64,000 nucleotides of DNA from Ptychodera flava (GCF_041260155.1 NC_091928.1:42841327-42905326), one strand, 5' to 3'. Shown: positions 1 through 11,936, numbered from the stretch's first letter. Notes: a model not told the origin generated them from the sequence alone. Program-made: numbers and translations.

Positions 1-634
1 TTTTTTCTGGCAGCAATTCCCTTGACAGAGCACAATTTATACACATTACCAATGAAACAGTCTCGCTTAACATGGCCGCGGTTTCACAGCTATTGTGACC
101 AGTGCATAAGTTTCGTTTGGGATGAAGTACGTTGTAGGCATTATTTCTGTGTATTTCACTGATTAAAATGTGTAACCTTTCATGAGATACAAGTCCACAC
201 AACTGCGTCGATAATTCTTAGTGTTCACCTGTCCCAAAGGAGGGGTATACCATTGCGCAATCATGTATCACTAGCGTTATACGAAACACTCAGCCTATAG
301 ACTAACTGAGAAGAACCTAAATTTACTAATGGCTTTGAAAGGTGTACACCAATAGTAATTAATTTAATGGTCCCATGAGTTAAAACAAACAGCATTTCAA
401 GCTTTACAGCAGAGGTCGGCGGAATGTTCTGCGGATGTAGAATAAGAAATGATCAGGCATTGTCAGTGGAAAAAATGACCATTAAATTTTTGCCAAAGAC
501 AGCTTCAATAGCTTGAAATTTGTTTTCAGGGGTTCAAAATGCTGCAATTACTGCAGCGACGATGTAAGCAGCAGCCTTAGGAAAAAAATAAATGTGCACG
601 ATCACTGAAGGTGATCTTAGTAGCCAATGCTTAC

Positions 635-790
635 CTTTGCGCCCATTCTGCACCTCCTTGCCTAGTAGAATAGCCTGCAGTCTTCAGTGAAGTGTTCACT
701 GTATGATTTGATATCTCCAGACTCATACAGAGCCATCATTTTGGCATACTTTTCAGTGAGAACAAAGGAGACGTCAGTTGAATCGGCCAT
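635..790 (-). pseudogene. DUF4440/SnoaL-like gene, exon 1 only, frameshifted (locus A)
   Basis: Reading leftward from the ATG at 790, the exon gives MADSTDVSFVLTEKYAKMM and continues like the intact locus at 18205. Around 664-672 one base is missing relative to that locus, which brings a TAG into frame just after the conserved FTEDC motif. The donor (AAAG/GTAAGC, 635/634) is intact. The second exon would lie left of position 1, outside the window. The protein family is a small NTF2-fold domain of unknown substrate. The exon is otherwise nearly identical to locus C, so the break looks recent; an assembly error in a single base is the alternative. Confidence 0.7.
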
Positions 791-818
791 CTTTATTCTG
801 CTGAAGTTTGTAAGACAC

Positions 819-884
819 TGCGTACGATGCTATGTGTTCGAGGCCTTGTGCGGCCTCCCGTGAACACGCAGCATCGTACGCAGG
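819..884. repeat. Hairpin element with 20-bp arms
   Basis: Arms related to CACACAGCATCGTACGCAGG face each other across a short GC-rich loop that itself pairs (GGCC...GGCC). It lies just upstream of exon 1 of locus A. The same element is at 18232-18299, and relatives occur at 4719, 5001, 22505 and 24062. Confidence 0.75.
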
Positions 885-1745
885 GCCACTGAAGTTAGAG
901 TAGTTTATGACCCTAGACCCCGCCCAGTGAGTGACCTGGGGCGCGTCGTTTGCTGACCTATTTCCCCCGGTGCTGCAGTAAGACCCAAGTTTAAAATAGA
1001 ATTAACGCTACAGCAAAACAAACCCCCACATACATTTGATTTCAGTGATTTTTTTCAAAGTAGAATACCCCAGACTACAGATTTGGACTCTCAAATTTTA
1101 CACTACTAGTCTACTGTTTTTGGGGATTCAATTTGGAAGCTCTTTGGATAAGTAACTTTTTACTGTCTTAGTTCTGTGAAGATCGAAAATTTAATTTGTC
1201 TTCAGAGAGTTAATACATGGATTGCTACTATTTAGTGTTTCAAAATCGGTAAATGTAGTTTGTTTTCTCGTGAACCAAAATTTGCACGGTGATCATTAAT
1301 GTTTTTTTTATAATTTTTTAAAAATAGATTGGTTCCTGGTTTCCTTGACTAAAGTTGAATCAGAAAGTTAAAGTCTTCCATTTCGAGGCGGATACTACCT
1401 AAACCTAAATGCGCCTCAAGAACAGATGTTCAGACATTAAATGTTTTACAATACTTTTCTGGTCTACCGCTTGTTGGGGTTCACTTTTAGGCTCCTGGAG
1501 TAAATGAAGGATTCAAGATATTATTATAAAATTCGTAAAAAAGAAAATTGCATTTCCCAATATACTTAACACAGCGATGGCGCCCATTTTCTAGTCCAAG
1601 ATTTTGCACTGTAAACGTTGATTTTCATTCGCAGTTTTGACAGAGTATGGCTGAAAGATTCCCTTTGGAAAATTTCAAGATATTTAAAATCTTTTAGTAC
1701 TACCAGCAGCTTGTATTTTTTTTTATTTGGCAGAGGGTTGTGATT

Positions 1746-2690
1746 TGCTACCTATATACCTACCTACCTACTTACCTACCTACCTACCTACCTACCTACC
1801 TACCTACGGACGTGCGTGCTTGCAGGCGGGCATGCAAGAAGGCAGACATTCATGCATGCCATGCATGATTGCATGCATGCATGCATACGTACGTACGTAC
1901 ATACATACATACATACATACATACATACATACATACATACATACATGCATGCATGCATGCATGCATGCATGCATACATACATACATACATACATACATAC
2001 ATACATACATACATACATACATACATACATACATACATACATGCATGCATGCATGCATGCATGCATGCATGCATGCTACATACATACATACATACATACA
2101 TACATACATACATACATAAATACATACATACATACATACATACATACATACATACATACATACATACATACATACATACATACATACATACATACATACA
2201 TACATACATACATACATACATACATACATACATACATACATACATACATTATACATACATACATACATACATACATACATACATACATACATACATACAT
2301 ACATACATACATACATACATACATACATACATACATACATACATACATACATACATACATACATGCATGCATACATACATGCATGCATGCATGCATGCAT
2401 ACATGCATACATACATACATACATACATACATACATACATACATACATACATACATACATACATACATACATACATACATACATACATACATACATACAT
2501 ACATACATACATACATACATACATACATACATACATACATACATACATACATACATACATACATACATTATACATACATACATACATACATACATACATA
2601 CATACATACATACATACATACATACATACATACATACATACATACATACATACATACATACATACATAATCATACATACATACAATATAA
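1746..2690. repeat. Giant tetranucleotide microsatellite (TACC, then ACAT/GCAT)
   Basis: About 60 bases of TACC repeats lead into some 840 bases of ACAT repeats interrupted by GCAT and ACGT blocks. All the long open frames here (IHTY/MYVC repeats on both strands) are artefacts of the 4-bp period, which never creates a stop codon. The orthologous positions in the other duplicated units carry only about 40 bp (19136) and 300 bp (24946). Confidence 0.97.
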
Positions 2691-3029
2691 TAATAATAAA
2701 TAATATAATAATAATAACAAGGCAGTATTGCTGAATGCAATGAGTACTTGGGCCGTGATAGAGTAATTTTGAGGACAATATATACTACTATTCAAATATG
2801 GTCTTGAATTTCCTCCTGTCAATTAGGCATTTGATTAACTGGTTATTAAACGAAGCAATGGCATGACAACGGCAAAATATGTCTAGCAACTTTTGTGGAG
2901 TTTGAGGCAGGGGTTCTTTATTTATAGTGGAAATTGCTTAAACTCCTTAAATATTCAAATTACAGCAAATTTCTTTTGTTCTCGATGGTAGATGTCTAAT
3001 ATTTAGATGGGCATATTTAGATTTCTACC
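2691..3029. other. AT-rich spacer, nothing recognised
   Basis: A short TAA-rich stretch follows the microsatellite. I see no coding exon, RNA gene or inverted repeat. Confidence 0.6.
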
Positions 3030-3925
3030 CTATAGTTATCCCTATACACCAAAAATCGGACATCCAGCTCTATTGGCTTGCTAGAATTAGATTTCCGCAT
3101 AATTAATGAGGTACAATATGTGGTGTCATTAGGTGTCCCATCATACCAAATATGAAGGGTGTAGCACTTGTGCTTACTGAGTTGTGGACAAATATATATA
3201 TTTGAGGTCAAAGGTCATTGAGGTCACGTGACATTTTGTCAAAATAATTGTATTGCTAAGTTATTCCTATATACCAAAAATCAGACCTCTAGCTCTATTG
3301 GTTGCTCAAAATTAGATATGCGCATAATTAATGAGGTACAACATGTGGTGTCATAAGGTGTCTTATCATACCAAATATGAAGGATGTAGCACTTGTGGTT
3401 ACTGAGTTGTGGACAAATATATATATTTGAGGTCAAAGGTCATTGAGGTCACGTCACATTTTGTCATAATAATTGTATTGCTAAGTTATTCCTATATACC
3501 AAAAATCAGACCTCTAGCTCTATTGGCTCGCTCAAAATAAGATATGCGCATAATTAATGAGGTACAATATGTGGTGTCATAAGGTGTCCTATCATACAAA
3601 ATATGAAGGGTGTAGCACTTGTGGTTACTGAGTTGTGGACAAATATGTATATTTGAGGTCAAAGGTCATTGAGGTCACGTCACATTTTGTCATAATAATT
3701 GTATTGCTAAGTTATTCCTATATACCAAAAATCAGACCTCTAGCTCTATTTGCTCGCTCAAAATTAGATATGCGCATAATTAATGAGGTACAATATGTGG
3801 CGTCATAAGGTGTCCCATCATACCAAATATGAAAGGTTTAGCACTTGTGGTTACTGAGTTATGGACAATAATGTATATTTGAGGTCAAAGGTCACCAAGG
3901 TCACATGATATTTTGTCAAAATGTC
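3030..3925. repeat. Tandem repeat, about 226-bp unit, four copies
   Basis: The phrase AAGTTATTCCTATATACC recurs at about 3031 (diverged), 3257, 3482 and 3708, giving a period of 225-226 bp. Each unit contains GGTCAAAGGTCATTGAGGTC and GCGCATAATTAATGAGGTAC. Units two to four are about 95% alike, and the first is more diverged. No coding potential is seen. Confidence 0.9.
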
Positions 3926-4350
3926 CGAGATATCTGCGTGAACCGATGGACTCACTGATGGACTCACGGACGGATATGACCCAATCTATAAGCCCCCTGG
4001 ACTTTATCCGTGGGGACAAAAAACTGTGTCACTGCATCCTTTAGGCAATATGAATACGATGAGAAACTAAATTTTTATTTTTCTTGGCCTTATACATGGA
4101 AGTCTATGGAGAACTGCCTTATACATGGGAGTCTATGGAGGTGTAAACTAAAAAGTCCTCTAACACGGCCAAATTCGATCGCATTGTGAAACAAATCGAC
4201 GTGCATCTGTATGGGGTTGGGTACTATTCTTGTGCAAAGTTTGAAAGAAATTGACCAGGGCATGTCTGAGATATCTGCGTGAACGGACGGACGGACGGAC
4301 TGACATGACCAAACCTATAACTCCCCCAGGACTTCGTCCGTGGGCACTAA
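3926..4350. repeat. Two copies of a dispersed repeat tail (GGAC-rich, ending TCCGTGGGGAC)
   Basis: Both 3926-4018 and 4262-4350 contain GAGATATCTGCGTGAAC, a run of GGAC repeats, ATGACC, then AACCTATAA and a C-rich end (TCCGTGG). The same tail closes the tandem arrays at 44880-44995 and 45745-45880. It is therefore a family-specific 3' module found next to different tandem repeats. Confidence 0.8.
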
Positions 4351-4718
4351 AAACAACGCAACAGTTATTACAGCTACACCAGCGGTAGGTTCATATCCAG
4401 AGCCCCGTACGGTCTGCCGCCGTCGCTTGAAAACAATCTCATAAACCTGGCCATATGGGCAACTGTGTATGGGCAGCTGAATGCTTGACTTCCCGGAGAA
4501 GGCGAGCTGTCACGTTCAAGCTCAGGATTATTTGTTGATCAAATTTCAGTAAATTTACCTTACCTAGATGAAATTTTGTCTATAGGCTGAAATTTCGCCG
4601 AAGTTTGACAAAATTGCATCGATTTTTCAGGTTCATATCCGACATTTTTGAGTTTTGAGTGCAGACAGAAATAAGTTTTGAGGCAACATGGCTGCGACCC
4701 CATGTTGACCCCTAACCC

Positions 4719-5021
4719 TGCGTACGATGCTATGTGCTACAGCTAACACACAGCATCGTACGCAGGCTAGCGAGAGAGTTGCCGACATCGACGGTATTTA
4801 CGAGAAGTGAATAAAGACTGTCATTTTTGGAAGCGATCGAGTAGCTGAGGTAGGCTGGGATACGACTTGGGCCCAAGAACGCTGAATTTCGGCAGTAATT
4901 TGGCTTTTTACGTCAAGTCCCAAAATGGATTTGAAGTCACCGACCCTACGTACGGGTCTTTGCAGGGCTGTGGTGAGTGGGGCGATTAGCTGTAGCGGAA
5001 CACACAGCATCGTATGCAGGG
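4719..5021. repeat. Hairpin element pair sharing the 20-bp arm
   Basis: 4719-4767 is a near-perfect hairpin (arms CCTGCGTACGATGCTATGTG and CACACAGCATCGTACGCAGG around about 10 bases). A third arm lies at 5001-5021, preceded by TTAGCTGTAGCGGAACACAC as in the larger hairpin at 22505. The 230 bp between them could be cargo or an older insertion. Confidence 0.7.
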
Positions 5022-6338
5022 CTAGTTGACCCCAAGTGAAAAAATAAAAATATCGTTCGTTGACCGTTCGACGGAATACTCATTTCGCAAACTTGTGACG
5101 CAGTTGAAATTCAATACTGACCGCCAAATAATCTTAATGAGAGGAGATCATGCTAGACATCCTCCAAATTATCCAACCATTCGCGTTAGAGTTCAGCTCG
5201 CTTAGAGTATCATAACATTCTTCGGCCTTCGTTTAGATCGACCCTAATCTCTCCCATTTAGGAAATAAATACACAAGCTACCTTGACAAAACTTCGTGCA
5301 CCATCCAGACCAAACGCACTACAAATCTGTCTTGACGTCATCATCTCCTTACATGGTAATCAGCATACCGTATTTTTTAGCAAAGGAGACACAGAATACG
5401 TCGGAGTATTCAGTTTCAAAACGTATTACATTGTGTGATGTTGTCAAAAAAAGGTAATGTTACTGCAGTGGTATAAATTACAAAACACAAAAAGTTCAAA
5501 TCAGTTTATTTTGGACTGGCTTAACCCAACATTTCATATTGTTTCTTATGCCAGATTTGACCACGTGCTTACTGGCGACCCCTTTACATGCAAATTTTGT
5601 GTCAAATGGTGTGTTCTCCTGGAAAAACAAACGTACGATTTCTATATATGATGGAGGCGAAATTTGCCCTCAAAACTCGAAACCACCCCTTTATGGGGTG
5701 TACCTAGCTATTTTGAACGAGCTTCTCGAATCTGCAGCTCTATTTCGAAATGATGGTCTGGTTTTCTCAGCTCAAGGATAAGTGTTCTCCATCGCTGTGG
5801 GCATTACTATTCTCAACTGGGGGTACAGTTTCCAGTCGTAATGTTTTTCATTGTGTCCGGGATATAAAACCTTTCCTTTTCACACTTTTACTTTGATTAA
5901 CACTAGTCCACATCTTGTCAGCGATTAAACATGTTTCAAGTTTAAATGTTAAATTCTGGGTCTCGAGCCCTCTTGTTCGACCAAACTGAAATTACCCCTC
6001 CCACTTTGACTCGTCCAGTGGGTGTAGCAAGGGTCGTGCCATCGCCTAGGAAACGGAGGGTGCATTAATTGTTGCATTTCGATGCACATTTTGATTATAT
6101 TCAGAAGATTTTGTGGCAAAAACTCAGATAGAGAAGCATTAATATTCACATCTCACTTATTCAAGACTGGCTGAGAGCAGCACTTCCATTCAGTTAACAT
6201 CATTACGCCATTTATTATGCCAAGAAAGATGAAGCCAAGACATTTTGCCCTCCCTGGTCTCAGCCAGAAATGGTTATACCTTACAGAGTTTTTTCCCACG
6301 GAATGAAAACAAATGTACTTGGGCTGAGGCCCAAGTAC
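5022..6338. other. Spacer without recognised genes
   Basis: Only short unrelated open frames are present (for example 5457-5781 plus, 5949-6149 minus). None has recognisable domains or splice context. A small palindrome (GTACTTGGG/CCCAAGTAC, 6316-6338) abuts the LINE tail. Confidence 0.5.
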
Positions 6339-7590
6339 AATAATAATAATATTTATTGCTTAAAAGCGCACTACACTACGTCTCAGTGCTCTGTACATTA
6401 CAATAAAATTACATATAGACATGACATCAAATCAATTTCAGCAATATAAAATTACAGATAAGTACTATAACACTGCTTAAAAAGAAGAGTTTTAAGACAA
6501 CGTTTAAAAGACTCACAAGACCAACCAAGACAGTGAGCATCAAAAGAAAGCTCATTCCACAACAATGGGGCAGCAATTGCAAATGCGCGGTGACCATAAT
6601 TAACTGTAGTGCCCCTAGCGTCACTCCTGGTAAGAAGTATCTTGTTAGATGAACGGAGAGCACGCTCAGGATATTTATAGCTACCAATGATTGCAAATAC
6701 TGTGGACATTCGCTACGAAGAATTTTGAAAACAAAAAGCAAATTTTGAACTTGATTCTCTCTTTCACTGGCAACCAATGAAGTTGGAATAGAACAGGTGA
6801 GATGTGTTCACATTTCTTAGTGCGTGTTACGAGACGTGCGGCCGCATTCTGAACTGACTGAAGTTTTCTAAGCTGATAGTCAGGAATCCCATGCATCAGG
6901 CTATTACAATAGTCTAGTCGTGAGGTGACAAAAGCATGTACTAATTTCTCTGTGGTCGGCATATCTATCAAAGAACGAATTTTACCGATTTTGTACAGTG
7001 CAAAAAAGGCAGATTTACACGTGTTATTTATTTGATTTGACATAGAACCATTCGAATCGAGCAGAACACCAAGATCTTTAACTGTAGTGGACGGGGTAAC
7101 ATCGAAAGTACCGATCTTGAGACTGTCAAGTTTAGTCACATCTCTCTTAAAACGCGATGAAAAGTGAACTACCTCAGTTTTTTCATCATTTAGGATCAGC
7201 ATGTTTGACCTCATCCATTGACGCACATTATCAATGCATAATTCAAGATCCAACTTGACATCGTCTGGACTATTACAAACAACATAAATCTGAGAATCGT
7301 CAGCGTAAAGCATGTAATCTAGGCCGTGGGAAGAAATAATATCATCAAGAGGAGTTGTGTATAGAGTAAAAAGTAAAGGTCCTAGGACAGAACCTTGTGG
7401 GACACCAAAACGTAGAACAGCATCTTGTGATGTTGTGGAATTAATATTAACACGTTGAACACGGCCTGTTAAGTAGGAACGAAACCACTGTAAGGCTGAA
7501 CCTGTTATTCCAAAACGACACTGCAATCTATTGAGAAGGATGTCATGGTCCAGAGTATCAAAAGCAGCTGATAAATCCAGCATAACCAAA
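6339..7590 (-). mobile_element. 5'-truncated non-LTR retrotransposon (CR1/L2-like LINE)
   Basis: The minus-strand frame 7589-6681 encodes reverse transcriptase. It shows DLSAAFDTLDHD, GVPQGSVLGPLLF and the catalytic YADD (in LYADDSQIY), followed by the thumb region (KTEVVHFSS, LGVLLDSNGSM). After a frameshift near 6690 the typical LINE C-terminus continues in another frame to 6452 (APLLWNELSFDA, FKRCLKTLLF). The 3' end at 6341-6353 is a TTATTATTATTG-type microsatellite tail. The 5' end is truncated inside the RT domain and joins directly to exon 2 of a DUF4440 pseudogene. The frameshift shows it is not autonomous. Confidence 0.88.
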
Positions 7591-8286
7591 ATCCAGCTTT
7601 TTCACTCCTGCCACCTTCAAGTTGTTCATGCCGTCCTCAATAACTAAGGTTTTTCGAAGAGAAAGTACAGTTCCAGTTAAAAAGAGTCTGACAAAATATG
7701 TAATGTATGCTTACATAAATAAATAAATGGGATGCTTACATAAATAAATAAATGGGTGTTCAGTTTGAAAAAATTGTCTAGATCTAATAGACATTGTTTT
7801 GCGTTGTATGGTATAAATGCAAAAATCAACAAAAATCGACTTGGGCACTCAAAGGGTTAAGGCAACCATGTAGCATCATTTCATTTGTTCAAATTCGTGA
7901 TAATATCGACTATATACCAGTAAAATAACTATGTTTTGGCGGACAGACGGTCAATATAGCGTATAGTGTTTGAGATAATCATCGTCCCTGAACTCTTCAT
8001 GTCGCTTAGATATGGCTTCGTTTGTACTCTACATCGACTTCAAGGGCTGTTGACATTTATATACCGGTTCATCATATCAACCTTTTAATCACCCTGGGAT
8101 TTCAATAATGGTAAACAATAAGTACACAGAGGTGCACTAATATCATTGTTGTCAAGTTCTGATTGGTAGCAAAGAGCGCAATCTTCAGTAAAGTGTTCAC
8201 TGTATGCTTTAAGATCTCTGGACTCATATGATTCAATCATTGAGTCGAATTTAGCTCGAGAGCGGTGAGGAATCAACATCAGCCAT
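7591..8286 (-). pseudogene. DUF4440/SnoaL-like pseudogene (locus D), broken by LINE and deletions
   Basis: Exon 1 starts at 8286 (MADV...). A 2-base loss after codon 4 shifts the frame to a stop; the downstream match RAKFDSMIESYESRD and KAYSEHFTEDC is in another frame. The exon then jumps at about 8178 straight into sequence that is intronic in loci E and F (AGCAAAGAGCGC), a deletion with a short GCGC homology that removes the donor. Of exon 2 only 7591-7643 remains, with its acceptor (TTAG/TTATTGAGG) and the start of the frame (NNLKVAGVKKL), before the LINE begins. Sequence resembles subfamily 2 (loci E, F). The remainder of exon 2 is not seen on the other side of the LINE. Confidence 0.85.
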
Positions 8287-9281
8287 TCTGACTCTGCTGT
8301 TAAAAGAATGACTAATCTGACCCATCACTCGCAAGGATTTGTTTGTTTGACCTTATTTATATTTAATTTACATTTATTCATATTTATATTTAAAATATAA
8401 TTAAGGTCCTTAATTTTGTCAATAACATAAAAACATGCCGAGTAAGCCTATTTTTCACATAACTTTTGAAACCTTTTGTGGGGTTTATCTACATATGTAT
8501 ACATATTTTCTTGCCATTTCAAAGTTGTTGTCTTCACCTTCATCGGCCTAAAGTGTTCCACGTCCTCTGATGTCAAGTTTACATGCTGATATATCACAGG
8601 ATTTTAAAATGCTTATTTGATCACATTGAATTATATTCAACGGACATACAACTACAGTGTCGTCCTTTAACGGACTCATTTATTAGCTTCATCATCGGTG
8701 ATGGAAAATGATACTTTTCCCGCAATCTGTAGGGATCGTGATATTACAATGTGTCCTTCCCGGGGTCTCCTTGTGAGTTCCAAACACTTTGTAGCACTTC
8801 TGTCTTGGTTTTTACGTTTATATTTAGGTTGTGCGCGTCCAAAACTCGTGTTACAGCGGATTTGAAATCTACCGCCATACTTGGTCCCGTAAATCTAGGT
8901 CAATGACGTCGTTGATATGACATCATTGACCTCGCCTGACATATTACAGAGATGTCATTGCTAATATTCATGCGCCTTTGTTATGCAAAGTTGCTAGTTG
9001 CAGTGGTGAAAGCGGGAGCAGAAGTGAGATCGTCGCAACTGTTTGGAGTGTGGTACGCCAGTTGTTACACTGTAAGTTACATTCATCGTATCATCAGCCC
9101 GCAAAGGGATTCTTATTTGGTGTCAGATTTGGTCTTGATAAAGGGGTTATAAACCCCATGATGGTACGTATTCTCATGGAAAATGGATACCCAAGCATGT
9201 TCCCAAAATTACAGAGAAGCCGGATTTTTTATTTATCGTCTACGCCCGTGAAAACACGAAAAGGGGGATACATTTTGTATA
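8287..9281. other. Spacer, nothing recognised
   Basis: An AT-rich stretch with an unsupported plus-strand open frame at 8978-9319 that runs into the hairpin at 9282. No domain or splice evidence. Confidence 0.45.
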
Positions 9282-9420
9282 GGATAAAGCCCGAGTACGA
9301 GGGCTCTTCTGGTATATAAAGTCCAACCCAACGATAAAATGTTGAGGCCGCAGGCCGAGACATTTTATCGTAGGGTTGCACTTTATATACCAGAAGAGCC
9401 CGAGTATGAGGGTTTTATCC
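9282..9420. repeat. 139-bp palindrome (MITE-like hairpin)
   Basis: Arms of about 60 bases (GGATAAAGCCCGAGTACGAG on the left and its complement on the right) close around a GC-rich centre (GAGGCCGCAGGCCGAG). The arms differ at only a few positions. Confidence 0.85.
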
Positions 9421-9561
9421 GACTTAAAACTATCGCCCCTAACTGATATATTTTCGTTTTCATGTATTTACGTCAACCGTCCCCTTTGTCAATGTAACAT
9501 GTTTAGGATATGAATTAAAACTTTTATTTGTGAAATAGCCTTCCAATGTAATGGAACATCC

Positions 9562-9604
9562 TATAAATGCCCTAGGGCACATTATATAAATGCCCTAGGG
9601 CACA
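9562..9604. repeat. Direct repeat, 20 bp twice
   Basis: TATAAATGCCCTAGGGCACA occurs at 9562 and again at 9585. Each unit contains the palindrome TGCCCTAGGGCA. No other feature is seen in 9421-10422. Confidence 0.85.
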
Positions 9605-10422
9605 GCAGATTTTGTGCTGCAGCTGGTTTCCGCTGTATTACAAAATTTGAATATTAAAACGTACCAGATGTCTACAGAATATGACATGTTCACTTTTGAT
9701 TGGACAGTACTTTACTACGGCGCTGTCATTCGTTTCTGGAATTTGGTGACCAGGGCTTTACGTGTAAATAAAACACCCTGAATTGAGCACTCTGATTGGT
9801 CAATCAACAGTGGATAGTTTTTAAATAAACGTTTATCCATTAATGGGTTAGAATACCACTTTGAAATAAGGTAAATATTTTCTTAGACGAAAAGCCATTC
9901 CAGCGCCGAACTGAAAATGTGCCAATGTTAATTAAGACATCATTATGTATACTCTTTTCCTAAAAGTTGTCTTGTTGTTCCAGACTGTAGCGGTCAGCTG
10001 TTAGACAACAACAAAGACTACATTGATATGTCGAGACAATGTCATTGGTCTATATAACGTTGTCATGGTTGTAACTGTATTTGCAATTATCTCACTTACT
10101 CTTAGATTTAATAAAAAATTAGGTAGTATTTCTTCTGGTTCACATTTCTCCTATATTTCTCACGATATTAGAGTGTATCTTTGTTGAAAACCCACGTGAA
10201 ATTTTGCGGAACAAGTACAGGTATACCCAGCTTTTCTGTGCCAACACCGCGTACCGGGGTTATATGAAAGAAATATATGAAAGAAAAGTAGTCTGCTATA
10301 TATGAATCAATAAATCTATCAAACCAAGTAAATGCCTGGGAGAGCTGTTTTCTTCTTGGTACAATTTGTCAAAGTCCCCATCTGTTGTCAGGGCCTGATT
10401 GGGACGGGGCAAACAAACTTAA

Positions 10423-10768
10423 GGTAGTATGCACCTCGGAAGTGAAAGACTTAAACTTTTGCTCTAACTTTCCTCAAGGAATCTTTCAATCATTCTCTTT
10501 CAAAATCAAGAATAAAAATCAGGGGTCACCGTGCAAATTTTGGTACTAGAGACACAAATTACTCAAGATTTACCGATATTAGAAATTCAAAATGGCCGCC
10601 ATCCCTGTGTTAACTCTATGGAGAGAAATAAAAATTTTCGAATTTCGAAAAACTAAGCCTGTGAAACTTTTCTTTCACAAAGAGCTTTAAAATGAACCCC
10701 TACATGTGGTATATCAGAATTGTAAAAGTTTGAGAGTCCGAATGTCTGTCCCCGAGGTGCATTCTGCC
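10423..10768. mobile_element. 346-bp MITE flanked by TTAA
   Basis: Terminal inverted repeats are GGTAGTATGCACCTCGG and GGCAGAATGCACCTCGG (as complement of the right end). TTAA flanks both ends (10419-10422, 10769-10772), as expected for piggyBac- or Kolobok-type insertion. Internal landmarks are TGGCCGCCATCCCTGTGTTA and GGGGTCACCGTGCAAA. A second complete copy is at 38036-38385. Diverged or partial copies lie at about 1080-1700, 14310-14622, 18480-19130, 24280-24930, 29480-29850, 36166-36515 and 37680-37985. Confidence 0.85.
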
Positions 10769-11470
10769 TTAAACTATCGACAGTCCCTTGTGCGTTTTGC
10801 TATAGGCTCTAGCACAAACAGGATTCACTGCATAAAAACCCTATAATACTTACTGTATTAACATGGATTATTGCCTGTATTTTAGCTGAAGAGTGCATAT
10901 ACGGATGAATACAGTCAAGAACCATTTTTTGTATTCAGCAAGCCTGTATTCATGTGGATTCATGTGAATTCACGTGTATTATACTATAATACAGGCAACT
11001 TATTAATGTGAATTTATCTGAATTATTGGATTTTCATGCAGTGATTGGGATGGTGGTGGTGGTGCCGGAATGCCGCAGGCATAACGGCGAATGCTTTTAT
11101 TGGCGAATGCTTTTATTGCTTTTATTGAAAACTCGTTGTGATGAACAGGTTGGCCTCAATTTGTCACGGATTGCGAAGGCGTTACGCTGGGAGAGGACGA
11201 GGAATGCATTACACGTGTTCTGAAGGCTGGAAGACCTGTTGCTCAAGGCAAGGCGTTCCCCGCTTCCTCTTAATGAAGACGCAAGCCAGGAAGATCCGTC
11301 GTAGGACGGATATACCTATCTGCCTGTGCTAGATGTAGACATGATAATGCGATCATGGGAGTATACTGTACTCTCTCAAGTTTTAAGAACGGATGAGGGG
11401 TCTGCACAAAACGTGAGTATTTGCGGGAAATTTCGTGCATGTTTGCTTAAAGAAAATTTCGAAGGCAACA

Positions 11471-11474
<4 letters not shown>

Positions 11475-11546
<72 letters not shown>

Positions 11547-11554
11547 TATGTATG

Positions 11555-11607
<53 letters not shown>
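11475..11607. repeat. TA dinucleotide microsatellite
   Basis: Two long TA runs (to about 11541 and from 11560) are separated by GTATTATGTATG. The stretch 10790-11474 holds no gene; 11150-11400 is paralogous to 14780-15005, both downstream of DUF4440 genes. Confidence 0.95.
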
Positions 11608-11612
<5 letters not shown>

Positions 11613-11936
11613 CTACATTCTACACGTAAACAAACTCTTTCGCACTTCACCTACTAAATAAAGGCGGTGAACGGATGCCCAGACTTCGATAGATAGCATT
11701 CAACAAAATGAAGCACACACGACACAAGTCAAGGACCAAAAATGTCCATTTTACCCTTTTTGGCCACAGTCTTTCATTTTAATGCAAATAAGCATGGACG
11801 TGCAAATACATCCATCGTTTACATTATATATAAAGTAGATTATCTAGGATTAGAGTACATTCTTGCAGGCATAGGTTATTGATAGGAAGTGTGGATTTCT
11901 TCTCACATGGTGACATCACATTTAACTTTTCTTCAG

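Larger units (their letters stand above)
1..1700. repeat. Segmental duplication copy 1 (intron, first exon and upstream region of a DUF4440 gene)
   Basis: The first 1.7 kb aligns by eye, with small indels, to 17448-19135. From about 862 onward it also aligns to 24062-24945. It contains the start of an intron (1-634), exon 1 of a DUF4440 gene (635-790), a hairpin element, and about 800 bp of upstream sequence holding two diverged copies of the 350-bp MITE-like repeat (about 1080-1420 and 1430-1700). A CATA/CATG microsatellite follows in all three copies, so the microsatellite belongs to the duplicated unit. Confidence 0.85.

Noticed and set aside
1727..2778. Long open reading frames on both strands rich in IHTY, MYVC and CMHA
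   Set aside because: They are translations of an ACAT/GCAT tetranucleotide repeat with no stop in any frame. No start context, domain or splice signal supports a protein.
3030..3925. Possible CRISPR array or direct-repeat system
   Set aside because: The 226-bp units are repeated over their whole length without unique spacers, in eukaryotic DNA.
8978..9319. 113-aa plus-strand frame
   Set aside because: It ends within the 9282-9420 palindrome and resembles nothing; likely chance.
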